From Aplectana chamaeleonis (taxonomy: Eukaryota; Nematoda; Chromadorea; Rhabditida; Cosmocercidae), in the NCBI GenBank assembly GCA_029168955.1, contig JAPDOI010000020.1, forward strand, positions 962,501-1,026,500: a stretch of 64,000 nucleotides of DNA, read 5' to 3'. Below are positions 34,101 through 43,800 of this stretch, in pieces. Positions within the stretch are counted from its first letter, which is position 1, and each line of letters starts with the position of its first letter. The notes under the pieces were generated by a model. The model saw only the letters and a list, made by a program, of their open reading frames with translations. It searched no databases and was not told where the DNA came from. Both the position numbers and the translations under genes were made by a program.

Positions 34101-36094
34101 GGCTGCAAAAGACGGGGAAGTTACAAGCCTCGGACAACTCGTCCACCATGCTTCCCTTGCTCAATTTTTGAGGGGTCATAACTTCGTTCCTAGAAGGTCT
34201 TGTACGATTCCAAAAACATCATTGGGATCAGCATGGGACCGTCTTCAAGATCTTCAAGATAGGTGGAAGAACAGAAAAACGATTCTTCTCGTGAACACTG
34301 CCTTTAAGATTGATGGTATAGAGCTCCCGCGCGCTGACGTCTTTAATTACCTTGGTTTGACCATCACACCTAAACGCGGTCTACATAGTAAGACCAGCAC
34401 TCGGTTTAGTGCTGCGTGATCCACATGGCGGTCAGTGACTGGAGTGCGATGCGACAGGGAGGTACACAATCGTCCAAAGTCGAAGCTTTACTAAATAGGG
34501 TCCGGCATAATGCGCTGCATGCAGCAGAGAGCTTGCCTGCCACCAAGGATTCAGAGCGAAGGTTAGTTGTAATGAAGACGAAAATGTTACGTTGGACAGA
34601 GTTTCACCCGCTTGGACCACTTCACAAACGACGACATCTTGAAGCGTTTTGGTGTTGCTCCGATTGCCGAGAAACTGTGTGAATCTCAATTGCGATCATA
34701 TGGGTATCATCTTCGTGCTGGAAGTGATGCCGTTTCAATGCTTAGCTCAACCTCGACGTGCCTGGAAAAAGACTAAGGACGGCCAAGGCAGCGGTGGTCT
34801 GACTTGCTGCACACCGATTTGAAAATGCACCTTGACCAGGCGCATGACAGGGAAAGATAGCGTCAGCGCATGCGAAAGGCGGATAAAAAACTGCTAACTC
34901 GTGTAGAATTTTCAAGGAATGCGTCGGAGGATCACTCCGTGTTTGTAGCAAGCCACCACGCTTTTGCTACGCAATCATTTTTCCGCCGGCTAATTATCAA
35001 GTGTACGTAATTATGGCGCACTCTGTGGACAGTTTAGAGTTTAAAGACTGTTTCGTTCTTTCGAACCTCAGCGATTTGAAGACATTCCCTGGATGCCTGT
35101 TTTACCCCGTGCTGAATAGTGTCTTTCCTAAATTTGACCCTCGACTTACAGTTGACCGCAATGTTAAAAGGACATGGTGCGGTTGCTTATCGCACTGAAA
35201 CTACGGTGGAATCTGGCACTTTGCCAGATTTCGTCATCGATCGGCGCCACAGCTGGTATTCTCGTGAGCAGAGAGACGACGGTTGGCGCCGATCGATGAC
35301 GAAATCTGGCAAAGTGCCAGGTTCTACCGTAGTTTTACTGCGAGTCTGCAACCGCACCATGTCCTTTTAACATTGCGGTCAACTGTATGTCTGCGTACCT
35401 TAGGTGTACTGCCAGTGCGTGTTTGAGTCAGATCCTGCTGCGTTGGAACATGTGTGCTCGCCTAGGGAATGGTCCCTTGAAAGAAGCAGAAGAACATTTT
35501 TCAAGGTAGTTATTGATTTTGTTTAAATTCCTATTTTCGGATCTAGTGAGCCTATAAATTTTAGATCAGAGATTTGAAGACCAGCGTGGCTGGATTGGAT
35601 TGCGTTCCAGAAAGTATCTATTTGAAGCTGCTGCGAGAAATCGATAACGATGATTCTCTGAGTATGTTTGGTGTCGAACACGCTTGTGACTGCCGTCTAA
35701 ACAATTACCGTTGCTTTATAGATGATGAAGAAAAAGAATCAGCTATAGAGTTTCTCCATGATTTCGGGAAAAGACGTCATACTACATACAAGTGGGTGTA
35801 TATAGCTTTGTTCGGATGTTTTTGTATTTATCGATTTTCTCTCGCTCTAGAAGGCCCACGCGTGTTCGGGGCCCACCCGTGTCTGTCAACAACGAGTCTG
35901 ATGATGTGGCCTCTATTGAGGAAATAGAGGAGTTCCTGCAGAGTGAGAGCTCCCCTCAGGACATTTCGACACTGGCGTGTCAAACGAGTGAGCCACCGAC
36001 TCCTAGGAAACCACCGTCGTGGTCGGAGGAAACTATAGGTAGGTCTCTGAAGGCATCGTCCGCTCAGGAAATCACTCCCTACTTTTTCATGTAA
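28129..36094 (+). CDS. FLYWCH-like zinc-binding protein, 4 exons, 268 aa
   Basis: Exons 28129-28368, 35416-35505, 35565-35797 and 35851-36094 join in one frame (807 nt with TAA). Junctions are GAG|GTGAGA...CTGCCAG, AAG|GTAGTT...ATTTTAG and GT|GTATAT...CTCTAG; introns are 7047, 59 and 53 bp. Residues ~63-94 give C67-x2-C70...H92-x-C94 (TYYCLGCRANKKY, then EHVC), a layout like FLYWCH-type zinc fingers, which bind DNA or proteins. A basic patch (RSRRTFFK), a second Cys cluster (CDC...C, 151-160) and an acidic, Ser/Pro-rich tail follow. An alternative donor at 36039 could extend it. The 7-kb intron holds two satellites, three MITEs and an RTE relic. Nuclear function is inference. Confidence 0.65.
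28571..28740. mobile_element. 170-bp palindromic MITE in intron 1
   Basis: Left TGAAAAAACCTCACGATGAG through CGAATTCG is mirrored by CGAATTTACAC through CTCGTGGAGTTTTTC, including the paired TTTGGGCAAAG and CTTTGCCCAAA blocks. It is non-coding. Confidence 0.65.
28980..29310. repeat. AT-rich ~40-bp satellite array 5
   Basis: Seven to eight units of GAATACATTCGAATAAGGCC plus TTTTAAAAATCCTGAATAAAT lie in intron 1 of the FLYWCH-like gene. The end carries TATTCGAATATTCGAATAAT, as in arrays 2 and 6. Confidence 0.82.
29452..29983. mobile_element. TTAA element, family 3 variant
   Basis: AGGCATCGTACGCGCTGAAA and its inverted copy TTTTCAGCGCGTACGATGCCT close a 532-bp element flanked by TTAA at 29448-29451 and 29984-29987. 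The interior has a T10 run and no coding signal. It sits in intron 1. Confidence 0.75.
30090..31210. repeat. GC-rich low-complexity block with homopolymer G/C runs
   Basis: G or C runs of 7-12 occur near 30113, 30496, 30709 and 30907. 30780-30870 repeats an AGGGATGG/GGCGC phrase about every 45 bp. 31060-31200 repeats GACCCAACTGGGAGCGCG-like units that also recur, reversed and degraded, at 45340-45860. An inverted CCATGG/ACCACGG arrangement lies at 30205-30300. No gene was seen. Confidence 0.55.
31575..31905. repeat. AT-rich ~40-bp satellite array 6
   Basis: About eight units of CCGAATAAATCGAATATTCG plus AATAAATGCAAAATTTATATT. The array closes GATTCGGTCTCAAGTCTAGT at about 31908-31926, similar to the closing tag of array 2. 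It lies in intron 1. Confidence 0.85.
32437..32671. mobile_element. palindromic TA MITE, copy 1
   Basis: A nearly full-length palindrome: TTGACCGCAATGTTGATAGG, the TCTGGCACTTTGCCAGATTT block and GATCGGCGCC are mirrored around a short centre. TA flanks both ends (32435-32436 and 32672-32673). TA duplication and a CAG-type tip fit the Tc1/mariner superfamily. Copies 2 and 3 are at 35149 and 60824. Confidence 0.8.
33395..34930 (+). pseudogene. RTE-type LINE reverse-transcriptase relic
   Basis: At about 33395-33430 the frame reads VLVDLGKAFDGVPHE, with LYTDSNSRVQ and ISVGVLLGSALSSLLFVIV further on, the palm motifs of RTE-clade reverse transcriptase. The FADD-type catalytic block is lost. After the TTAA element the C-terminal part follows (KIDGIELPRADVFNYLG), then PATKDSERRLVVMKTKMLRW and, in shifted frames, the WSDLLHTDLKMHLDQAHDRE end. 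Several frameshifts and stops make it dead. It lies in intron 1 of the FLYWCH-like gene. Confidence 0.75.
33807..34303. mobile_element. TTAA element inserted in the RTE relic
   Basis: AGGCAGTGTCCACGAT and its inverted copy CGTGAACACTGCCT close 497 bp, flanked by TTAA at 33803-33806 and 34304-34307. Dropping the element and one TTAA joins ...GAC TCT ATT AAG ATT GAT... in one RT frame. The interior half resembles family 2, so the copy is chimeric. Confidence 0.85.
35149..35385. mobile_element. palindromic TA MITE, copy 2
   Basis: The best-preserved copy: CAGTTGACCGCAATGTTAAA at the left is mirrored by TTTAACATTGCGGTCAACTG at the right, with TA on both sides (35147-35148, 35386-35387). It ends 30 bp before exon 2 of the FLYWCH-like gene. 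Confidence 0.85.
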
Positions 36095-36338
36095 ATTTCA
36101 CCCCATGTGGACTGGGAGGAAAAGTGCATAAAGTGTGTCCGAATGAGTCTGGCCAACCATGGGAGGCGGCTGTCGCGTGTGCCGTTCTCAGACGACTGTT
36201 CTAACAGCTGCTAGCCCCCCCCTCTCAGCTGCAAAGCTGATTGATCGACGCAATTGGCTTGCTACCAGCCAATGCATGCCCCGCTCCTAGTCAGTGGCTG
36301 CGGGGGAAAGCGCGCCGTCATTCCGCATGCTCGTTTTA

Positions 36339-37299
36339 GGGGTCGTTTATACTTCCGCCGCGGCTCTGCGAGAGGTAATGCAGTCATATCGATCGAGCGG
36401 CGCTGCCTCGCGGCTGCGCTAGGCGTTTAGAGTTTTTCTGCTCGATATCTTCCAACGGCGCCGCTCGCGGCCGCCGCCTGGGTGCTGCCGCGTGCGATCC
36501 GCATCAACATCCGCATGCCGGCGTGCTCAAAAGCTGCAAAACAGCAAGTTAAAAACATGGAAATGATTACAAAAACAAATAACAACCTAGCGCAACGCTT
36601 CAACAGCCGATCACAAGACCATTACTCTGATTAGAGAATAATCTAGAATTCCCTGAATATTTTTTTTGCTGTTATTTCGTGTACATTTTCAATTTTTGTT
36701 CCTATGATTCATCGCTAAAAGCTCCTCCGAGTTATTGGGCGTCGTTTAAAGTAGTCTGGGTTGCGAATGTTTATTTTTTTGCTTTTGGAATCATTTTTCT
36801 CAAGGGGAAAAAAATTGGAAGACTATCCGCTTTTGAGTGCCGTGTTATGATACAAAAGATTTTAAAAGCTTCTCTCGCAGAAAAAATCTTTCATCACCAT
36901 CGGCCTTGTGTTACGCCGGAGCTACTCCGTTGGAGCTGGAGCAACCTTTCTACAAAGCGCGGAATTCTTCCTACAATGTGATTAATTTTGCCCGTTTTCA
37001 GCGGAGGACACGAAAAATGTTTCGAAAACAGGAAATTCTACACCTCCCTCATCCACTCGAGGCTGTAGTTCTTGACATAGAATGTACAGTCGTAAGCAAT
37101 GTAAAGTGAGAAATTAATGTTATTTTTAAACAAAATCAATGTAAGGATACGCAAACCTCCATCGAATACAGGTACGCATCGATTTGCCGCGCCAACTCGA
37201 TGCAGCCCAATGATACATGTGAAAGCGCGATTTTTCGAGCGGCGCGGAACGCCGTGGAGCCCCACCTCTCGCCGCGCCGCGGCGGAAGTATTAACTACC
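36339..37299. mobile_element. Harbinger-like element P3, 961 bp
   Basis: GGGGTCGTTTATACTTCCGC at the left and GCGGAAGTATTAACTACC at the right are inverted copies of the P1/P2 tips. The flanks are TTA and TTT, a decayed 3-bp duplication. The interior is longer than in P1/P2 but encodes no recognisable transposase. Confidence 0.6.
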
Positions 37300-38997
37300 T
37301 TTGAGAGCGGCGCACCCTACGGCAGCCTGCCACGCGCGCTGGCCGCATGGCTGGTCAGTCTCGTTCGGACACATTTTGCGTTGATATGGAAATGTTTTTT
37401 CAAACCTTTGTTTTGTCGTAGGCCTTACTATCTTTGTGAATAGTACCAAGGAAGCCTAGGCAACGCTCACGGGGTATGAAACCGAGGCGGTGCTCATGGA
37501 GTTGAACGAGGCAGTGAAAAGGATTTCGTTAAGAACGCTTGGTGCGAAGGAACTCGGTTAGAGGTCGTTGGCTCCCCCATCACGTGGTCCAAAAAGGATC
37601 CGAGTTGCCTAATGAACATGGAAAACGTCTTGGAGGAACAGTTCTTGAATCTCTTCAAGGAAGCCACCGACCATCTGGCTGACCCAGAACTGCGCTCTCA
37701 TCGGGTCGACTTCTTATTTCTCTGCTCAGCTAGAGCATGTGTCGACACAGGGCTCCGTACTTGGGTTAACACAGTAGGCGAGGCGTGACACAAGTGCAGG
37801 CACACCGTGCGCTTTTTTTCCGGCAGAATCCTCGCAAAAACGTTATAGCGGGATGGTTCTCGCTAGAGAGCGAGCGAAGTGTGTGTGCCGCTTTGTATAC
37901 TCGAGCGCGGAGTTTCGACGCAAGCGTTCACATCGAGATCTCTGCAAGTGATTCACCAAGCGTTCGGGTGTTGCCATCTGAAGCATACCTTTCGCACGAG
38001 CTGGGACTCTTACGATCCGTGAAGACAGCCGTCTAAGGGACTAAGTATGCATCTTGCCATCGGCTCCGGCTTAGAACTTCTGGAATTTCTCGGGTAACAA
38101 CTGACACGTTTCAGCTTTGGAGTAGCTCAGAGCTACACCGCAAAAGGCGGACTTGTTTCGGAATACCGCGTTCTCACGCGAACTTCTCGTAAAGATCTTT
38201 TACATACTTTCTGAAGGTCAAGCTGAAATTCATCAAATGGGCTTTTGCCGCTTAACGCGTAACGGAACTTCTTTCAGCGCAAAAAGGGGCACATTTCCCG
38301 GGGTGTAAGAAGCCTGTAACATTAGCACTACGGGTAAATCTTCTGTATTACTATTATTTCTTTTTTCAGTGGACTTTTAACACCTGCTACCAAAGTTATT
38401 CGCGAGGTCAAGGAAGTCAATAGTACAACGGATTAGGCGTTAGTTGCCTCTATGCAGTCCGCCGTCAACAGCTGATGCCGAATTTCAGTTGAGCTGACAC
38501 GCCGAGCTCAGCTGATGGTGACGGAAGTATGCGTGATGCCGGATGGAAGAGAACTCGGTGTACCTCTTGCTCAATTTGTCGTAGGGTTCAACGAGCTCGT
38601 TTCGCTCTTTACTTCTGTATAGTTTTGACCACCCTCTCTAGAGGCAAGTTCAACTCGCATCTTAGATTGTGGTCTGAACCTGTTCATCATGATTGAATAT
38701 TAAGGAACGCGGCTTGTCGATGCTTTTATCTTCAGCGGTGGAGTTGAATTTGCTCTTGAAGGGGAATATATATGTCGATCTCATTAATTAGGTCTCGCCA
38801 TGAAGTGATACATATATCCCTGATTTCTTACGACAGGAGGGTTAAGCTACTCATGCTCGCAGAAGTCATTCAGAGGGCGCGTCGATCGAAACACATACAC
38901 TCTGTGCGTTGCTGCGCTAAGGCTGCGACGATGTGTGACCTGACCTGAAGATTCGAAAATGCTTGATAGCTATCAAAAAGTCTTCCTTAGCCTTTCC
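37300..38997. other. no recognisable gene
   Basis: A stretch at about 37480-37560 stays open (ETEAVLMELNEAVKRISL) before a stop and may be a retroelement shred. Nothing else is recognisable on either strand. Confidence 0.4.
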
Positions 38998-39001
38998 TTA
39001 A

Positions 39002-39735
39002 AGGCATCGTACACGATGAAAACCATATTTGGGTTTTTGACGTTTTCGTGTTGTTATATCCCCACAGTGATCAATGGTTCCGAATGACCCCTCAAAAACT
39101 TCAACTTCTCAAGAAAAACGCATTCTATTAGAGTTCAAAACATTGAAATTCGCGCCAACATCAACTTGGGATAGTTGCGCGTAGAACGCAAGGAACAGTT
39201 CTACGATTCGTTCCTTGGCGCAGCGTTGGAAGCTTTTGATTTCCTACCTAAAAACAGCCACTCGAATGAAAGCAAAAAGTGTTAGGCCCTAGTTATTTAT
39301 GCATCGGCGATTCGGTGCCGTTGGTTTTTGTGGGACGTCTGCGATTGGTCAGATTTCGAAATTGACCAATAGCAGACATGCCGCGGAAGCCAGCGGCAGC
39401 GAAACGCTGGTGTATAACTAGGGCCTTATCAACCTTTGCGTCCATTGCTGTCAGCTGCATCCGATCGATGCCGAATGTGAAATCGACTGGCGTGTGCATT
39501 GCGCGCTACGACGCGTCAAGGCGCGCCCGTCGCCAGCAACCACGGAGTTTTGTTCCTTGTAACAACGGATGGACCCCAAGGCCGGCCCCCCAAACGCAGA
39601 AAGCTTTTTTGAAGTAAGTAAATCTTAATTTAGAGGCGATTCCAAAACTCCAAACTTCCTGAGTGGCATTGTCATGACCCAGTAGTTCGACTGAACGCAA
39701 AAGCTGTATTTCGGTTTCCATCGTGTTTGATGCCT
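39002..39735. mobile_element. TTAA element, family 3
   Basis: AGGCATCGTACACGATGAAA and CATCGTGTTTGATGCCT close 734 bp, flanked by TTAA (38998-39001) and TCAA (39736-39739). The interior, with ACGACGCGTCAAGGCGCGCC and GTTCCTTGTAACAACGGAT, is shared in the same order with 54216-54987. Confidence 0.75.
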
Positions 39736-39739
39736 TCAA

Positions 39740-40838
39740 ATCACATTTCTTGTTTCCATGATTGTTCGTTGCTTTTGAGGTTTTTGTTAGAGGTTAGATT
39801 CGATCATACTCCGGCGGAGTTGTTTCTTTCAATCAATGTGACTTCACTTGGTGCTTGTACATATGTATTTTTTTCATTTTTCTTTAGCACTGATCAACTT
39901 CATCAATAAAGGGCACAGTATTTTATTTAAATGGGTGATGCTGGGTATCACGGTGAGAAAAATACGCAATTACTTCTTGGCTGCTCTCACAATAGAATAG
40001 CTACCGAAAACGAACTTTAGTTCTGTAAAACCGGTTTTTTTCCTTGGGGGGGCTCGGGGAGCGAGATGAAAAGAAACATTTCCGAGTTTTGGATTGGCCC
40101 TATATTTGTCCTAGCAGTTAGATACTTGGAGCCGAATGAGGCTAAGAATCGATTGCGATGTTGAAGGAAACTAGGCTTTGGGTCCCGAACGATTGTCGGA
40201 GACGGTACCCGAGTAGCGTTGAGTCTTACCGTCAATTTCGTTCGTCTTTAGGGGTCCGCAGAGTTGAAGTTGCGGCGTTGATCGCAGCGACGAACAGCAC
40301 TGGGTGATGCAATATCGATTACATTCGGCGGCCAGGGCGCCCGACGCGGCGTGAAAGGCGACGAGGGGCACCACAGAGTGTATTGACGCCGCGACGGCCC
40401 TTCATCACTGCCAGCAGCGGCAACCGACGCCGCGACGATAGTGTTTCGAAACATTTTTGTCGCCGCGCCAAGGCTGACGCTCGGCGACCACTCGCCGTTC
40501 TCTGCAACTCTGCAGACCCCTTTTGACTTCATAATGAGGCCGGGCCTGCAGGAAATAACCTGTGTTCGTCTTTGCTTCACTTTGGTCGAAACTTTGTCAG
40601 GCTCTGCGATCCCCACTATTCGTTCTCATGGAATCATCCGTATGATTCTTGCTTCCTTGTGGGCTATAGCTCGTACACCAACGCAGAGGGTGAGAATCTT
40701 CTTCTGATAAATATACACTGATCAATCATTCATGTCTGTTAGAACGTCTGTATTTACAAAAACAATGGTTTTCCCTTGATGGCTATGTGCATTTGTTGTT
40801 CAGCTCGTCGATTTCCTTCCATTTCTGTAGCGCCCGTT
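39740..40838. other. no gene; region just 3' of the galactosyltransferase
   Basis: Contains a GC-rich inverted arrangement of CGCCGCGACG blocks at about 40330-40480. CATCAATAAAGG at 39900 could be a polyadenylation signal for a plus-strand transcript. No coding motif was seen. Confidence 0.4.
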
Positions 40839-43800
40839 TTAGAGGGAATCTGAAATTACTGGACTTACATGTGACCTCTTGATGAATCCACGTAAATAAC
40901 CAACGCACTTGTCTGCCGGTCGAAAATGTGCGAAAATAGTGCGTTGCGTGATGCGTCGCGTTCGTTTCCGCGTCATCCATAGATCTAGTTCTTCATCGGA
41001 GTTCGTCGAACAATAATGCTCGCTCAGATCCAACAATGTGGTGTTCGAGCCAGACAACAGACCACGCGTGACGTACCAGTCATCCATCTAAAACTAGTTA
41101 TTCTCTGTCTTCAAATGGTATTCTTTCTACGATTTCGGGAGAGCATTCTGAGAACGATCGCCCTTCATGTCACCGAAATCTGGCCGACCTCTCAGACTGT
41201 TGAACGATTTCTGCCTGTAATGGAGATGCGGATGCTTATACGGTTCATGGGAGTTGTTTGAAATAGTGGGTAACAAACGGCTTGGTGCGTTCCGCCTTAA
41301 AAGAGGTTCCCATTATAGGCTAAGGGGTCGTTTATACTTCTGCCGCCGAGCGGCGCGGCGAAGTGCAACCCTACAATATCGATCGTGCCGCGCAGCGTGA
41401 TCAATATCACAGTAATGCACTTTGCCGCGCCGCTCGGCGGCGGAAGTATAAACGACTCCTAAGATGAATGAGTCGTGTCCTTAGTGGTTTGGTCATGCGC
41501 AAAGGAGAGACGAGGGCTCTGTGGGTAAGACCGCTTTCAAAATGGAAGGCAGTGACCAGACCTCGCCTTAGGCAGGAAACCCTGTAGTTAGACTGGCAGT
41601 GAATTGATTTGGCTGAAGCACCGCTCTCAATGAGAGACGCTGCTGGCAGGAGCCAATGGCGAGCAAAATGCATACGAGGAGACCTCACAAACTTGTGAGA
41701 CAAACGCCAGTTCAGGGGCTCGCTGATTACCACATTCGTAGGTCCGGTATCAATTCCGATTTGCAGGCTCACGGCAGCATATACTGCGGGTACGCCCACT
41801 CAGTAAATGGTCGATGATGTACATATAGGCATATACAGTGTACCAGGCAGGATAAGCTGCGTGGGTGCTGTAGATGACAGCATAAACCGCGCACGCAGCA
41901 GCATATCCGGTCAAGTCCGTTAAGCGCGACCGCATGCGTGAACGCGGCGGCGAGGGTCAGGGAGCGTTTGAACCCAAATTATGGCGCGAACGTGCCACGT
42001 TGCGCGTCCTTACCCAACCCTTTGGTTGACTCCGTGTTTAGTCTCGCGTCGAAGGGAGTGCAATTACGGAGCTTCGGGGCCCGTCCTGCTCCGCGTGCTA
42101 TCGCGTCGCGGGCCAGTGCTGAACACAGTTCGGCAGCCATAGCAGGGCTTGCACTCGGGGAGGGTGAAGTGAAGTATGAAGAATACGTCTTTCAGAAATC
42201 GGAGTAGTCCCATGGGGTTTCTGGTAAACGATGACTGATAAAGCTATCAGGTATCTGATATTGAAAGAAATTTTCATAGCACGTAATGATTCTTTATTCG
42301 TTTGGTTCATAGGCCAACTGTGAAATGGTAACGGTGAGTTGCGCGACGCCGCGACCGCCTGTGGAGCAGGTCGGCTCCCCGAAGCTTCATGCCGGTATTC
42401 GCGTCGAAGGTAGGTTTTGGTTTCTCGGTTTTTGATATCTTCTGCTTTTCCGAGCTTTCGCTGCGAAGCTCGCGTCGCCTCTGAATTGGGCGTGGTCGTG
42501 GCATGTCGCAGAATAGGCGGCACGCGACTCCAGCGTCAGAAACGTTCGAAGTCATTTCTTTTGCGGAAAACCTAACCAGGCAGCAGCGACCGTTTATCCA
42601 TACGCGTTCGGATGTGTTCTACCAGGCTAATTGCAGGTCGGTTGCCCGACAGTCTTCACTTAACGGCTGTGCAGAGTTGCGACGACCGGCGGCCCGCCAC
42701 CGAGCGAGAGGCCTGGGGCGTGCTCTAAACTTGACGCGGCGTTGGGTGCGAAGGTTTGGCGAAATTGCAGCGGTGATGTCGCAAGCGTCGCTTTTCTACC
42801 AATACGCTCGCCCTCAATCATTTAACGTCACAATTTTTCTGAGTAGCTTTTATTGCTTTGGTATGATTTAAGAGTTCAGGAAACGCCTGGAAACATTTTC
42901 TAAAAAATAGTACGCTCAGAGAGCTGTAAAGTGAACATGCAACTTGCGTTCAGTAAAGCGATTTTGATTGGAAATATAGATTTTGAGGTACCGAAATCAG
43001 CAGACGGTTTGCGGTAGTCGCATAAGTCGCAGCTGTCACACGTTGGAACCAAAAAAAGTACTAAAACTAAAAACCGAAAAACCAAAGCTTGAATTAAACG
43101 GTAACAGGTCTTTCAGCTTTTCAGAAGATCATATTTTTATGGGAAAATCTTCATCGGCGGCAGCAATTCACGCCGGCGATGGAAATGGTTGAGACCATTT
43201 TCCGCCGCCGCTCGCTGACGGAGTCACTCAGGGAGACGCTTGTGTCGCAGCGGCAAAAACACTGAGGTATGCGCGTCGCACGACATGATGCCGACCTCGT
43301 CCGCTGCTTGGCGTTCCCACTTCTCCATAGTTTCCCTGTCGCAGCGAGACTCGCCGCGGTGCTACTCTGCAGAGCGCCTTATGGTTCGGGCAAAGAAAAA
43401 AAAGCTGTCCATTGTTAACAAACGTGATGAAACACATATGGATGGACAGTCGCTGCTGCCTGTTTAGGAGGCCCCTTTTTTTGCGCGACTTCGCCAGCTC
43501 GCGGCGTTGCTCGCTCAGCTCGTCTTTTCTGAAAGCTTCACCCGCGCTGCTGTCGCGCGCCGCGGTCTCACCGTAGGGCGTCGTTTATACCTCCGCCGCG
43601 CGATGCGGCACATTGCAATTCTGTAGTATTGATGGGGCGGCGCGGCGCGATCGATATTACAGAAATGAACTGTGCCGCGCCGCTCGGCGGCGGAAGTATA
43701 AACGACGCCTAGCACTCCCCATCGTTCCTACACACCTTGCCACAACGACTCCTGTCGTTACGCCACTCTGAAGTCTCTAAGAACGAATTTTCAGCTTTTG

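Noticed and set aside
40860..40878. Extra intron at the end of the GT31 last exon (GTAAGT…TTTCAG)
   Set aside because: Only 19 nt between donor and acceptor; the frame reads to a TAA without it. The GTAAGT could serve a more distant exon, but none was found.
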